A DNA stretch of 64,000 nucleotides from Aricia agestis (GCF_905147365.1 NC_056428.1:23714001-23778000), one strand, 5' to 3'. Shown: positions 31,621-42,917, counted from the stretch's first letter. A program made the numbers and translations. The notes: generated by a model from the sequence alone, not told the origin.

Positions 31621-32062
31621 ATATTAATACGCGAACGAAAAACTTTGTAACCCTTTTTACGAAAAATGGGGAAACTTAGGGTTGATTCAGACCGCAACGC
31701 GACGCGTAGATGCATTTCTAAATTTGTATGGATTGGACAGATTTCAATTGCGTCAGACGTCTTGCGAATCTGTCAAATCCATACTAATTTAGAAATGCAA
31801 CTACGCGTCGCGTTGCGGTCTGAATCAACCCTTAGGTGAATGAAATTTTGCACAGTTATAGTTTATATGGTGAAGGAGTGCATCGAGCTAATATTATTTT
31901 TAAATTATGCTTTTATCATTTTTTAACAAATAAAACATTACACACACTACAACACACACACTAGGAAAAATGACAGATTTTTGAGTGACAAGCCTATACA
32001 TACGAATTATACTCTTTTATTTATGGTTGAAGTCTGTTGACAACAAGGTGACAAATTGAAAA
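31621..32062 (+). repeat. Family E repeat, copy 2, split by MITE F
   Basis: AATACGCGAACGAAAAACTT to 31678, then the MITE, then AGGTGAATGAAATTTTGCAC to 32062. At about 32005 it shows the uninterrupted form of the site where copy 1 carries a SINE. Confidence 0.85.
31679..31831. mobile_element. MITE family F, copy 3, perfect TTA duplication
   Basis: Termini GGGTTGATTCAGACCGCAAC / GTTGCGGTCTGAATCAACCC, with TTA at 31676-31678 and 31832-31834. 153 bp. Copy 1 of family E (near 4490) shows the uninterrupted site. Confidence 0.95.
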
Positions 32063-32526
32063 TAGTTTTCCTTTTAAATTCAGCATATTTCCTACTCCTG
32101 TGAATTTTTTCACATTTCCAGAAGCAACCGTTTAGCTGGTAGAAGGGACCGGAGTCTGGACTCTGACGGTTTTTCCCACTTTAAAACTTCATAATAAATT
32201 AATTCCTAAATTATGGCTCGCTTAATCGGAAAATGATCTGTGAATACTCGTAATTTTTTTTTTTAAATCATATCCAACGACATGGATGCGAAAAAATAAA
32301 ATCATACACGATTGATGTCTAGGGGAGGTACCATAAAAAATATTTTTTAAGATTTTTTATACCATTTTATCGGCATTAATAATACGTACATTCATGCCAA
32401 ATCACGGCGTCGTAGACCCTATTGTCTCTAAGAAAAACCGCAGACAGACAGAAGGACGGACAGACATATTATAAGGACGGACCGAAACTATAAGGGTTTC
32501 TTGTTGACTACGGAACCCTAAAAAGG
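32063..32526. mobile_element. Family P element (ends GACTACGGAACCCTAAAA), with 62-bp arm
   Basis: The left 62 bp invert 29769-29830. The right end has GACAGACAGAAGGACGGACA, TATAAGGGTTTCTTGTTGAC and TACGGAACCCTAAAAAG. The same terminus occurs within the hairpin at 47904-47948. Left boundary uncertain. Confidence 0.5.
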
Positions 32527-32603
32527 GAAGGAAAAAGGAAGAAAAATTATTTTGATTTTTGGTATTTAACCAATTTCATTCGAAATTCTTTTAAATTGAT
32601 TTA

Positions 32604-32764
32604 ACGAACGAGCAAACGGGTCACCTGATGGAAAGCAAGCTCCGTCGCCCATGGACACTCGCAGCATCACAAGAGCTGCAAGTGCGTTGCCAGCCTTTTA
32701 AGAAGGAATAGGGTAATAGGGGAGGGGAGGGAAGGGAATAGGATATAGGGGATTGGGCCTCGGT
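32604..32764 (-). mobile_element. SINE family A, truncated at both ends
   Basis: AACGAGCAAACGGGTCACCT to GGGGATTGGGCCTCGGTA, with one polypurine unit and no poly-A tract. Family H sequence (CATACCAAATTCCAGCAAAA...GCGCATTTATCATA) follows at 32765-32850, so the SINE may have landed in a family H copy. Confidence 0.8.
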
Positions 32765-33060
32765 ACTCAAAGTACAGTTACATACCAAATTCCAGCAAAA
32801 TCGGTTCAAACTGTTTACAGTTGCGCATTTATCATATTTTATATATTATATATATGGGTTTTGTTAGTTCCTTGACGGAAGAAACTTGTATGTGTGTTTG
32901 GTATGATACATTGTAACTTTAATAGCGCACGTCTACCGGACGCGGGCGATACGACATAACGACTGTACTTTGCAATGCAAGCGATTCAATGATACATACA
33001 GTCGACAAAGTATTTTATTACAGTTAATTTAATAGAAACCATCATTGCTAAAGGCTTAAG

Positions 33061-33090
33061 GCACAGTATTACAATATTGTAATACTGTGC
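33061..33090. repeat. Perfect 30-bp palindrome
   Basis: GCACAGTATTACAAT followed by its exact reverse complement, without a loop. TTAAG lies on both sides. Confidence 0.9.
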
Positions 33091-33316
33091 TTAAGGTTTT
33101 GATAAATATGCTATCACCATAAGCACATGCACGCGTCGAATGCGTTATGCGCCGCATTTTAGAGTTTGTTGTATGAAATGATGTGGAACCTCGCACATTC
33201 GTTCGCACCGTACGCGCCGCATTTCATGTACTATCAGAGAAGTTGATTGCTAGGCAGATGGCGGACCGTAATTTGGTCGCGTTAAGTCAAACCCTGGGAG
33301 AGCCATAAGCCATAAT
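33091..33316. other. Unannotated GC-patchy spacer
   Basis: ACGCGTCGAATGCGTTATGC and ACGCGCCGCATTTCATG hint at a decayed inverted-repeat element; not resolved. Confidence 0.3.
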
Positions 33317-33650
33317 ACGTGGGAGAGCCATGCTTCGACACGAATGGACCGGCTCGACCGGAGAAATGCCACGTTCTCACAGAAAACCGGCGTGAAACAG
33401 CGCTTGCGCTGTGTTTCGCCGAGTGAGTGAGTTTAGCGGAGGCCCAATCCCCTACCCTATTCCCTTCCCTCCCCTCCCCTATTCGCTTCCCTTCCCATCC
33501 CTACCCTCCCCTATTTTATTCCCTCTTAAAAGACCGGCAACGCACCTGCAGCTCTTCTGATGCTGCGAGTGTCCATGGGCGACGGAAGTTGCTTTCCATC
33601 AGGTGACCCGTTTGCTCGTTTGCCTTTTTTTTTCATTAAAAAAAAAAAAA
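33317..33650 (+). mobile_element. SINE family A, full length
   Basis: ACGTGGGAGAGCCATGCTTC, GGCGTGAAACAGCGCTTGCG, a polypyrimidine tract with about two units, CATCAGGTGACCCGTTTGCT and a long poly-A. Confidence 0.9.
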
Positions 33651-33767
33651 CCCATCAGACCGATTACAGCTAACATTGAATTGACATTTAAGCCGACACA
33701 GATGTGACACAGACGTTTACTGACAATGTGGCCGCTACTGGCCACTAAACACTACATTTTAGTAGAC

Positions 33768-34118
33768 TAGATGACGCCCGCAACCCCGGTGCGACGAAAT
33801 TCGTTTGTCGCTTGTGTCTAAACACACTAGGCCGAAAAAACGCGGCCGAAGTTCGGCATATTTTAAATTACCGATGACACGTCACCATGTCGAAATTTCG
33901 TCGCCGTATATTGTATGCGTAGCACATTGCTTGCGTAGTCATGCCGAAATTCGGCCGCGTGTTAACTGGCCACTAACTGTTAATTTTCCCGCAACAAAAC
34001 TATCATGTCCTTTCTCAAAGCATTTCATATACCAAATTTCACTTACATCGGTTGAGCACCGCAAAGACGTAATAGACACACAGTCATATAGACATTCGCA
34101 TTTATAATATTAGTAAGG
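33768..34118 (-). repeat. Family H repeat split by family I
   Basis: The left part is ACTAGATGACGCCCGCAACC ... AATTCGTTTGTCGC. The right part is ATCATGTCCTTTCTCAAAGC ... TTCGCATTTATAATATTAGT. A family I element (33810-33970) sits between. Confidence 0.7.
33810..33970. mobile_element. Family I repeat, copy 2
   Basis: TGTCTAAACACACTAGGCCG, AAGTTCGGCATATTTTAAAT, GTATGCGTAGCACATTGCTT, CATGCCGAAATTCGGCCGCG. About 80% similar by eye to 14471-14640, with a deletion near the left. Confidence 0.6.
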
Positions 34119-34359
34119 ATAGTGGATACTCTGCGCAGGTGCGACATTTGGCCCAGTTGTACAGAATCTACATATTTAGGGTCTGTGTAAACGAGCAGCA
34201 TGCCTACGCGACCAGCGACAGTTAGACTCACTTTATTTTATGAAGTTTGACTGAAATATCAAATTCATTACAAAACTAAACTTAAGTTGTCATTTGATTC
34301 CTTTAATGAGGTCGTAGATGCTATTAATACAGAATACAGATTATAATAACTAAAGACGT

Positions 34360-34690
34360 TAGTGGATGAAGCAGGTACGGAACAGGCCATGATGCGCTAG
34401 GTGTTCCAGCGCATCGTCGCGGAGTGCTGTGGAATGTGTTGTGTCCACGAGTTGAGCCTGAAGAGGCAGAGGTGGTGGGGCTGCGGTCGTGTATCACACG
34501 TTTCCCATAGACCCACCTTCAGGAGTAGGAACACCGTTGGGGTTTTAGTGGGTAGTCCCGGGTGCGGATATTACGTCCGCCCCGGGGAGTCCAGGTCCAG
34601 TCCAGGACGGGGAACGAAAACAAAAAAGGTACGTAACAGTAAAAAAATTGCCGTTTTTTGCATACATAAAGGCTCTCATTATAAAATGTT
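34360..34690 (+). repeat. Probable non-LTR retroelement 3' region
   Basis: Much GC-richer than its surroundings: GTGGGTAGTCCCGGGTGCGG, ATTACGTCCGCCCCGGGGAG, CCAGGACGGGGAACG. I recognise this as a common lepidopteran retroelement 3' segment. Frames through it are interrupted. AGCAGGTACGGAACAG near its start recurs at 14028. Confidence 0.4.
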
Positions 34691-35640
34691 ATAGTTATCT
34701 GGTTGATCCACTTACGTCTTGAATTATGATTGTCCTTACATAATATTGTATCCCAGTTATGGTCTACACACACAAGTAGTCTGCGGTACAGTATTTGGAA
34801 TTGCATCCCGTCTGCAGCAACTTGGAATTTCCATATTTACTTGGCAGATCGTTGAGTAAAACATTCGAATCAAATAAAATCCTAGCACGTATTCAATGTT
34901 CGCGACTTCATTTGAAAGAACTAGTAAAGTAGTAAGGTGTAAGTTTTTAAACTTCGTACCTGGGTTTTGTAAGACGATAATCATTGGGATATTTAGAAAA
35001 TTTTCCTTTTTAATTGTTGTAAATTATGATTAGTCCATTGAAATGTTACATTTTAAGGACAATTTAATTTTTTGAATATGTTGGGGGTGTCAATAGAAGC
35101 TTATTCTCTTTTTTCAATAAGAAATGTAAATACTAAACTGTAACATTTATTACGTACAAAAGAGCCCAGGGTCGGACCCTTAATGTTTATTACATTAATT
35201 TGCCAGAGTATTATTAAAAGGGAATTAATACCCTTAAATATCTCAAACGCCCTAACGAAAACAATTTAAATGGAATGTATATTAATGCATTATATTAATT
35301 ATTTTGTCTTTGATTGTTAGCGTTTTGGCTTCTGAGCTTCGTAAATTAGTAGGTTTTCAGCCCTAGTTGCTAAGTTTAATGACCTTAAAAAAACTCAATA
35401 AACTTATATCTTCATAACATTTTGAAACAAAGTTGTTGCTGTATCTGTTTAAGCTTAGATCTGTAAAATATAACGTATATTTCTTAACAACTATGCCGAA
35501 GAAGCCAGTTTAATTCGTAAAAGTATATTGTCCTGCCACCTATAATTACATTACTAGCTATTTTATTTAATTCATTTTATATTAATAATATTTTACGCAT
35601 TATTATATTTAATTAATGTATGTATTTATTTTCTTATCAT
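34691..35640. other. Unannotated spacer, about 0.95 kb
   Basis: AT-rich, no supported gene or repeat. Confidence 0.4.
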
Positions 35641-35995
35641 TTATTTCTAATAGGTACTGCTTGTTGTCTGCCAGTCGCTTGACAACTACTCAGGATCCAC
35701 AGAATACCAGGGATCACGGTATAGGATTATAACCTATACCGTGATCATAGCCTGAGTGGAATCCCTTTCGACGTTATATTCGCATCGCACTGGCTTACTC
35801 TACTACGACCTACTGATAGTGTAGCAAGGTTAATTTTAAGTTTTTTATGTCCTTTTTATTATTATCATTATCATAATTTTTTTACCGTTTATTGTTGTAG
35901 TTTACTTTGTTTTTAATGTTTAATATTTTATATGTATCTAAGTGTAGTGTGATGTGAAATGTGTGTTGAATAAATGTTTTATTATTATTATTATT
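35641..35995 (+). repeat. LINE 3' end with (ATT)n tail
   Basis: The 3' end reads GTGTTGAATAAATGTTTTAT followed by ATT repeats to 35995, with an AATAAA-type signal. A 14-bp-arm hairpin (GATCACGGTATAGG, 35712-35725 against 35733-35746) lies upstream, nested in a weaker GGATCCAC/GTGGAATCC pair. No reverse transcriptase motif left. Confidence 0.5.
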
Positions 35996-36192
35996 TGGCC
36001 GAGCTTTGCTCGGCATTCGATAAAACACGAATGAAATGACATTTTCTAAAAATGATTCCTAGCTAGATCGATTTATCGCCCCCGAAACCTCCTATAAGAA
36101 TACTGAATTTCATGAAAATCGTTGGAGCCGATTCCGAGATTCCAATTATATATACATATAATACAAGAATTGCTAGTTTAAAGATATAAGAT
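35996..36192 (+). repeat. Family C repeat
   Basis: GGCCGAGCTTTGCTCGGCAT to TGCTAGTTTAAAGATATAAG. It directly abuts the LINE tail at 35995. Confidence 0.75.
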
Positions 36193-38348
36193 TAGGTTAC
36201 TTACCTAACCATGTAGTTCTATTTTATTTTAATACAACGTACTGTCAAAATCAGATGTTGTCGAATATTTATAGACCATCTTGAGATTCAAAGGGCATAT
36301 GGATTAATCAGATGGTGTAATCAGCCACTCGAAGGTAGTTCGAAAATATCAGACACTTGACTTACATGTAGGATTATTATGTCTGATTTTAACTTTTTAC
36401 ACTGATGTTTATGGTTTCTATAAAATCTTCGGTCTATCGATGACCTCAATTTAACAGTTTAGATGTTATCAAATTTCTTAATAAAAGTATGAAAAAACTA
36501 AACTTTATAATAAAACCATTTTAATGTAACCATAACTTTTTATGGCTTCGGTAAATAGGAAGAAATGTTTATTTATCTTGCAGGGCACAAACATTACGAG
36601 GTTCTTTGAATTGAGTTCTTTTCGATAGAGCCGTTGATCGGTTAAATTTAAGCGATTCAAAAATGGAATGGTATCTCTTTAGGAATTTTCTTATTAGAGG
36701 TTTAAGAAATTTAAATATTGGGCTTGCATTGATCAAATATTTTGTAACAAACATCCACATATGCTCCTACTTTACTACTGTAAAATCGGGTCGGACATAA
36801 TTTCCAACTACAACGCAAAGGAATTGGCAAATCAGCGTTTTTTAAATTGCACTCCATGTTGGATTCGGTCGTTGCTCGCAGGGTTGCTGTTTGTCCGGTT
36901 TGCCCTTACCTGGCTATATTCTATGGATTTTACCATTTTAAATTAACTTTTACTATTTTTAAATTAAAATTTTGACTATATTCCGAGCGGTGAATTGGGA
37001 TACTACTTCTTTAAATAAAATATTAAAAGTTTGTATTAATTTTAAATTACTTTAACGAAATAAATAGCTAATAATATTATTTTGAAGTCACTTCGAGTGC
37101 GATTTGGTAAATTGATATTCAGTTGAGAAAAACTTAAAAACAATAAATAGTTCTTCATCACATAGTAATTCAATGATACATAATATAAGAAAGAACATAT
37201 TATTAATATCTTGATTGTGTATCTACTGTTGTGCATTAGGCACTTCCAAAACATTAAAAATTAAGAATTTTTAAATACCATAATGAAGGTTTTTCCAGGC
37301 ACGTTTCAATTCTTCAGCTGGCAACACCAGTATTAATTGCAAGTTTCAACCTTAACAATGCCACAGCCTTTAGTGCACTCTCAAATGAATTAATAAGTTT
37401 TAGTATAAAACGCCAAAGTTATAAAATAATGTTTAAAAGCTTTCCAAAGTTGTTAACTTATAGCCGAGCTTAAATTCGTTCCAGTTTATAATTATTGTTA
37501 AAGTGGAAGCTGCATTGTCAAAATGTGGATTCCTTTGAGTCATTTCTACATACTTAGTTCTTAACCAACTTTCCAAAAAGAGGTGGTTTTATTTTGGCAT
37601 TATGTTTATATGTTCAACGATAATTCTACTATAATTTGTGAAGCGATTTCAAAAGTATGATTTTTTTGATACAGTATGAATTGAAATTGATAAATAATCG
37701 TAAAAGTTGTTAACTGATGATCGTAAAATCTAGAGTAAGTACATCTTTTAAAAACATCAATCGCTATAACAATAATAATATTTTGATTTTTAAGTAACTC
37801 AAAGATATTTATATACCTAACAGATTTTTTTCAGAAATCTATTTAAATATTCTATTAAAATCTAGTCTAAAAAATAATACACTTTACGTTGATGGTTTAA
37901 GACAGTGGAGATTGTGGTCTTTGCAATTAAACGAGTAATGAACAGCTTATAAAAGGCTTCAAGGATAACAATTGCCTTCTTCAGGATATTATGCCTGTCA
38001 TTAAAATATCGAGACAATATCATTACAGAAATAATTAGTGTATAATTAAAATACGTACTGTATTACAATATATTATTTTATAGTATCATGCAAAGTTTTG
38101 TGACGTTTTAACGAAAAATATACGGAGGAGTATTATATTAGTTAATATCAGAGATAGCGAACTTTCATTATTTGGTCGGATTATGTCAATGGTAAACATG
38201 ATCCCTCTGGATATAACCCAAACAAATGTCGTAGGTCCGCCATTTGCCTATGAATTAATTCTTAACTACTAGTAAAGTTTATACAGAGATCAATATTTAG
38301 CTATCTGTTTCAGAATCTCCTAATACCGATTTGTGATAAAACTTCTGG
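36193..38348. other. Longest stretch without a recognised element, about 2.2 kb
   Basis: AT-rich, low in repeats, with no frame over about 70 codons and no motif of a known domain. It could be single-copy DNA or strongly decayed elements. Confidence 0.4.
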
Positions 38349-38356
38349 AAAAGCTT

Positions 38357-38693
38357 GGACGTGGGGGAGCCATGCTTCGGCACGAATGGGCCGGCTGGAC
38401 CGGAGAAATACCACGTCCTCACAGAAAACCGGCGTGAAACAGCGCTTGCGCTGTGTTTCGCCGAGTGAGTGAGTTTACCGGAGGCCCAATCCCCTACCCT
38501 ATTCCCTTCCCTACCCTCCCCTATTCCCTTCTCTTCCTATCCATACCCTCCCCTTACCTATTAACCTATTCCCTCTTAAAAGGCCGGCAACGCACCTGCA
38601 GCTCTTCTGATGCTGTGAGTGTCCATGGGCGACGGAAGTTGCTTTCCATCAGGTGACCCGTTTGCTCGTTTGCCCCCTTATTTCATAAAAAAA
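38357..38693 (+). mobile_element. SINE family A, full length with 8-bp target duplication
   Basis: GGACGTGGGGGAGCCATGC to the poly-A tract. AAAAGCTT occurs at 38349-38356 and 38694-38701. Confidence 0.9.
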
Positions 38694-38799
38694 AAAAGCT
38701 TTCTGTCACTTATTTGGTAATAGAAAACCAGCCTTGTAGATCTGTGAAAATAAAACATGTAACCATAATATTATTACAACTGAAAATATTTTTTATAAA

Positions 38800-38967
38800 A
38801 TAACCGAATTTGAACTGACTTTCCTTGTCATGGGTGTCCCCAACATTATTTCCAATAAAAAAGTAATCATCAAAATTGGTTCACGAACGGCTAAACCGCG
38901 AACTTACATAAAAAAAAAATACACGGTCGACGTGAGAAATCTTCTCCTTTTTTGAAGTCGGTTAAAA
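38800..38967 (+). repeat. Retroelement tail ending GAAGTCGGTTAAAAAG
   Basis: ATCAAAATTGGTTCACGAAC, GGCTAAACCGCGAAC and CTTCTCCTTTTTTGAAGTCG in the order seen at 13385-13732. Confidence 0.6.
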
Positions 38968-39266
38968 AGAAAGGAAATAAAAATAGGGAAAAAACTATCA
39001 GCCTGCTTCTGACGTAGGTTTGTTATGATAGGGACTTGGACATACTACATAGGTCATTTTGTTTGAACGCAAATTCCATGATAATACACGAAAAAGTTTT
39101 TAACTTTTAAGTATTGGTATAAGTAATAAAAAAATTTAAGTATTGGTATTAGTAATAAAAAATGGTTTATTTTGGCCTGTGGAATGACTTGAATTGAATG
39201 AAATGCAAGTATGGTAGAAATAAGAATGTGACTTACATTCAAATGAACTTTCCACTCTAAGCATCC

Positions 39267-39450
39267 ATACTAATATTATAAATGAGTAAGTGTGTATGTC
39301 TGTCTGTCTGTCAGTTACCTTCTCACACTTAAAGCGCTGAAGTGATTTTGACTGAAGTGATTGACATGGGAAAGGACATAAATATAATACTTTTTATCCC
39401 GATAAACGAATTTTGGCGCAACGGACTTGAGGGCGTCATCTAGTTTTTAA
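39267..39450 (+). repeat. Family H repeat
   Basis: CCATACTAATATTATAAATG, GTATGTCTGTCTGTCTGTC, GGGAAAGGACATAAATATAA, CGAATTTTGGCGCAACGGAC, GGGCGTCATCTAGT. Essentially full length. Confidence 0.85.
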
Positions 39451-39833
39451 TCGAATAAAGTATTTTCAATTTATTAACTTTAAAGTTTTTTAGAAACACA
39501 CGCGACAGATTCAAAATTGTTATTAGTTATCTTCTGTAAGGTCTTAAAAACTTTTAACGATATTCAGGCTGTAAAGGCATTCCGCGCTGGTTTTGGAGGT
39601 TAGAATCTTATGTTTAAATAATAACTTCGGTAATCATGAAGTTGGGTTTAAACCAACAAGAACAAGTTAACCTAAAGGTGCTCCCTCACCGGGAGCGTTC
39701 GCGTGTAGTGTAACATTATAGATTCGACTTTGAGCTGTACAATTTGACTTCATTGTCACGTAGCACTGATGTTACTAGTTGTATCAAAATAGGTATATAT
39801 TCAGTACATATTGTAATTTGTATTACTAGATGA

Positions 39834-40392
39834 CGCCCGCAAGTCCGTTGCGTCAAAATTAGTTTATCGCGTGGGAACCGTACATTTTTTCGGGATAAAA
39901 AGTATCCTTATTATATAGATCCTTACTATAAAGTATTATAGGTGGGAGAGCCATGCTTCGGCACGAATGGGCCGGCTCGACCGGATAAATACCACGTTCT
40001 CACAGAAAACCGGCGTGAAACAGCGCTTGCGCTGTGTTTCGCCGAGTGAGTGAGTTTACCGGAGGCCCAATCCCCTAACCCCTACCCTATTCCCTTCCCT
40101 ACCCTCAACTATTCCCTTCCCTACCCTCCCCTATTACCCTATTTCCTCTTAAAAGGTCGGCAACGCACTTGCAGCTCTTCTGATGCTGCGAGTGTCCATG
40201 GGCGACGGAAGTTGCTTTCCATCAGGTGACCCGTTTGCTCGTTTGCCCCCTTATTTCATAAAAAAAAAATCCTATGTCCTTTCCCGGGACTCAAAGTATC
40301 TCTGTACCAAATTTCAGCCCAATCGGTTCAGCCGTTTAGGCGTGAAGAAGTAACAGACAGACACACTTTCGCATTTATAATATTAAGTATGG
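39834..40392 (-). repeat. Family H repeat inside MITE O, split by SINE A
   Basis: ACTAGATGACGCCCGCAAGT to about 39940, then from 40270 CCTATGTCCTTTCCCGGGAC to TTTCGCATTTATAATATTAA. Confidence 0.85.
39941..40269 (+). mobile_element. SINE family A, innermost layer of nest
   Basis: GGTGGGAGAGCCATGCTTCG to the poly-A tract. Two polypyrimidine units (ACCCTCAACTATTCCCTTCC repeated with variation). Confidence 0.9.
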
Positions 40393-40489
40393 TTTACAAG
40401 GTGCACATTATAATGCTCGGTTCTCCTCCCTCACTGATGTAATGCTCTGTGACGTTACATTACAGGTGAATCCCGGTGAGGAAGTACCT

Positions 40490-41243
40490 TAGAATTATAT
40501 CATCTGAAAAAACTTTAACGAACATTGCTTGAACATCATCTTATAACTAAGACTTTATTAATGGAAATTAAAAATAGTAGTAATAAGTATCATAATATTG
40601 ACACCTTATAACTAATTACCAACGCGTTTTATAATCCAATACATTTTTTTTATCTAAAAGGGCCTTCATAAGGGCCCGTTTTGTCCAAAGCCAAAATGAT
40701 CAATATGCGTGCATTAGTTTAATAATCATATTAAGTAAATATTTTCTTATTATTACGATACGCATGTATAACTAAAAAATAACTGTATAAATTTTAATGA
40801 TTTTAAGATGTTCCTTGTAAAGTCCATGTACCCTAGCAAGGCCAACCATCAAATCTTTGGTTAGGCCTTATAAGGAACCACCGGCCTTCCTAGGAACATT
40901 AGCAATATTTTAACTTAAATCGAGGCAGTAGATTTTCTTTAATTAGTACCATACATAATATTTCCTTATTCTACAATTCACTGTAATAAAATGTGAGTTA
41001 GATCTTGTACTATTATATATTCTGTGGTTAGATATAGGTTATGTAACTAAACACTTAAGTTTTGCAGTGTGCGGAAATTACAATTGTAAGCTCGACAACC
41101 AAAGTCTATGAACAGTGAGATTGCACAGCCAGAATAATTGCGGCGCGATTGACTCGCCGCGCCGCCGTCGCGTTTGCGTTTGATGGATCTAAGTGTGTAG
41201 CAGAAATAATATTATGTCTTACCATGACGATAACTATGAATTT
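40490..41243. other. Spacer with small hairpins
   Basis: AAGGCCAACCA/TGGTTAGGCCTT (40839-40870) is a hairpin. GGCGCGATTGACTCGCCGCG near 41142 is a GC-rich patch. No gene. Confidence 0.4.
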
Positions 41244-41247
41244 TTAA

Positions 41248-41718
41248 GAGGAGTCCACACCGCCCTTTTTTCCATACAAACGTTGTCCCCTGTTTCCTCC
41301 CTGGATAATGCTAGTAGAGTTATAATTTTTTTCCGGAATATGAATGGCCACTAATACGATGTCCCTATGTTTTTTTTTTCATAATTTGATTATTAAATAA
41401 GATATGAACGTTCAAAAAGCCAAAAAAATGGCCAGATTTTCCGCTGTGTTCAAACGTCTAGAAAACAGATTTGGCTAGATTATACAAAAAAAAGCAAAAC
41501 ATAGGAACACAGCTCAAGCCTTTTTTTAATCTTTAATGAAAAAAGTACTTAAATCGGTTAAGTTTTGGAGAAGGAATCAGGGGACAACGAATCGTTGATT
41601 TTCTGGATTTTCTGCAGTTGTCTCTATCGCGTTCTGCGGTATAGGCTTGAGGTAAGAGAGACAGCTATAGATATTACACGTACTTTTTTTTCATTTCTCT
41701 AGCCCCTGGTGTATCCTC
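41248..41718. mobile_element. TIR element with TTAA flanks
   Basis: GAGGAGTCCACACCGCCC at the left and CCCTGGTGTATCCTC at the right are imperfect inverted repeats. TTAA lies at 41244-41247 and 41719-41722. TTAA duplications are typical of piggyBac-type elements, but TTAA also contains TTA and TAA, so the class is open. 471 bp, no reading frame. Confidence 0.65.
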
Positions 41719-41734
41719 TTAATAGTTGGTCATT

Positions 41735-41765
41735 GCCCATGGAAGGAGCGTGGCCTTCCATGGGC
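41735..41765. repeat. Hairpin with 12-bp perfect arms
   Basis: GCCCATGGAAGG (41735-41746) and CCTTCCATGGGC (41754-41765) around a 7-base loop. Confidence 0.85.
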
Positions 41766-41948
41766 CATGATCGTTATTATTTCAGTTCTTATATCCATTG
41801 TTCTTATATTATTTTAGAACCTGAGTTTAGAACGGTAACTTTCATACATTTGGACAAGGATCCAGTTATTGACATAAATACGTAGTTAAGACAATGATGA
41901 ACGACTAAATTTAACCAACTGAAAGTACGAAAGTGAAAGGCAAAGCTG

Positions 41949-42374
41949 ATGTATTTCGTGGAGCCATTTTTGACTCAGTTACTCTTCCTAGTATTTATTA
42001 TTCGTAATTTGGAACGATATTGTGTTCGCAGCTTTATTGCCGTGGATTGTATAAATACCAGCATTCATTTGTTGGACACTTTTAATTTGTACAACAATGT
42101 CAACCCTTGTTTGTCGTTTAATGAATTCGTAAAAAGTACAGGTTAGTTCACGCTTTTTTTGTAAAAAACGCTCTCGTACATTGCGTTAAATTCTTTGATA
42201 GAACTGCTTTTACTGTCCAACAATACGGTTTTTTGGTTCAAAAAAAGCAACAGCACTTTGGCAGTTTCGGCAGAAGTGCAAAAGGAAGAAATGTATTATG
42301 TATATTTTCTTGTCGCTTTTTTAAGGACTCCTCCGAAGACTTTGAGGTTCCAAAGCCATTTCCCACAACGTACA
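41949..42374 (+). CDS. Candidate 5' end of a host gene, two exons, unknown product
   Basis: An ATG at 41949 opens 64 codons whose N-terminus is hydrophobic (PFLTQLLFLVFIIRNLERYC), compatible with a signal peptide or signal anchor. The downstream part has spaced cysteines (RYC, DCIN, PCLSF) and ends KST. The frame would stop at once, but a strong splice donor (ACAG|GTTAGT, exon end 42141) precedes the stop. An acceptor ATAG| ends at 42201, giving a 60-base intron. The phase then fits a second exon (from 42202: LLLLSNNTVFWFKKSNSTL...) that stays open to about 42374, where a family H repeat begins. I recognise no family. No promoter and no third exon are visible. Alternatives are a decayed gene fragment or a chance frame. 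Confidence 0.25.
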
Positions 42375-42375
42375 C

Positions 42376-42570
42376 CCATACTAATATTATAAATGGAATT
42401 GTGTCTGCCTGCAGAAACCAATTTTGCTGAAATTTGGTACGAAAATACTTTGAGTTCTAGAAAAGGAAATAGAATACTTTTAACCCTTGAAAAACCCTTG
42501 GTTCCCGCTCAATTAAATAATTTTGCCGCAACGGAGTGCGGTTGTCATCTTCTATTATATAAGCCAAAAC
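42376..42570 (+). repeat. Family H repeat
   Basis: CATACTAATATTATAAATGG, AACCAATTTTGCTGAAATTT, ACTTTGAGTTCTAGAAAAGG, TTTTGCCGCAACGGAGTGCG. It abuts the candidate second exon. Confidence 0.75.
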
Positions 42571-42601
42571 AACATTTGCCGGGTCAAAGAGCACAAAAAC
42601 A

Positions 42602-42917
42602 TTTTTTTTATGAAATAAGGGGGTAAACGAGCAAACGGGTCACCTGATGCAACTTCCCATGGACACTCGCAGCATCAGAAGAGCTGCAAGTGCGTTGCCG
42701 GCCTTTTAAGAGGGAATAGGGTAATAGGGGAGGGTAGGGAAGGGAAGGGAATAGGGGAGGGTAGGCAAAGGAATAGGGTAGGGGATTGGGCCTCCGGTAA
42801 ACTCACTCACTCGGCGAAACGCAGCGCAAGCGCTGTTTCACGCCGGCTTTCTGTGAGAACGTGGTATTTCTCCGGCCGAGCCGGCCCATTCGTGCCAAAT
42901 CATGGTTCTTCAACGTA
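42602..42917 (-). mobile_element. SINE family A, near full length
   Basis: Poly-T at 42602-42609, two polypurine units, the AAGCGCTG hairpin, and the 5' end ...GGCTCTC replaced by GGTTCTTCAACG. A deletion removes part of GGAAAGCAACTTCCGTCGCC. Confidence 0.85.

Larger units (their letters stand above)
39676..40489. mobile_element. MITE family O, copy 2, host of a three-layer nest
   Basis: Left AGGTGCTCCCTCACCGGGAG, right CCCGGTGAGGAAGTACCT. Flanks TAA and TAG, so the duplication has decayed. The interior is broken at 39834-40392 by family H, itself broken by SINE A. Confidence 0.8.
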
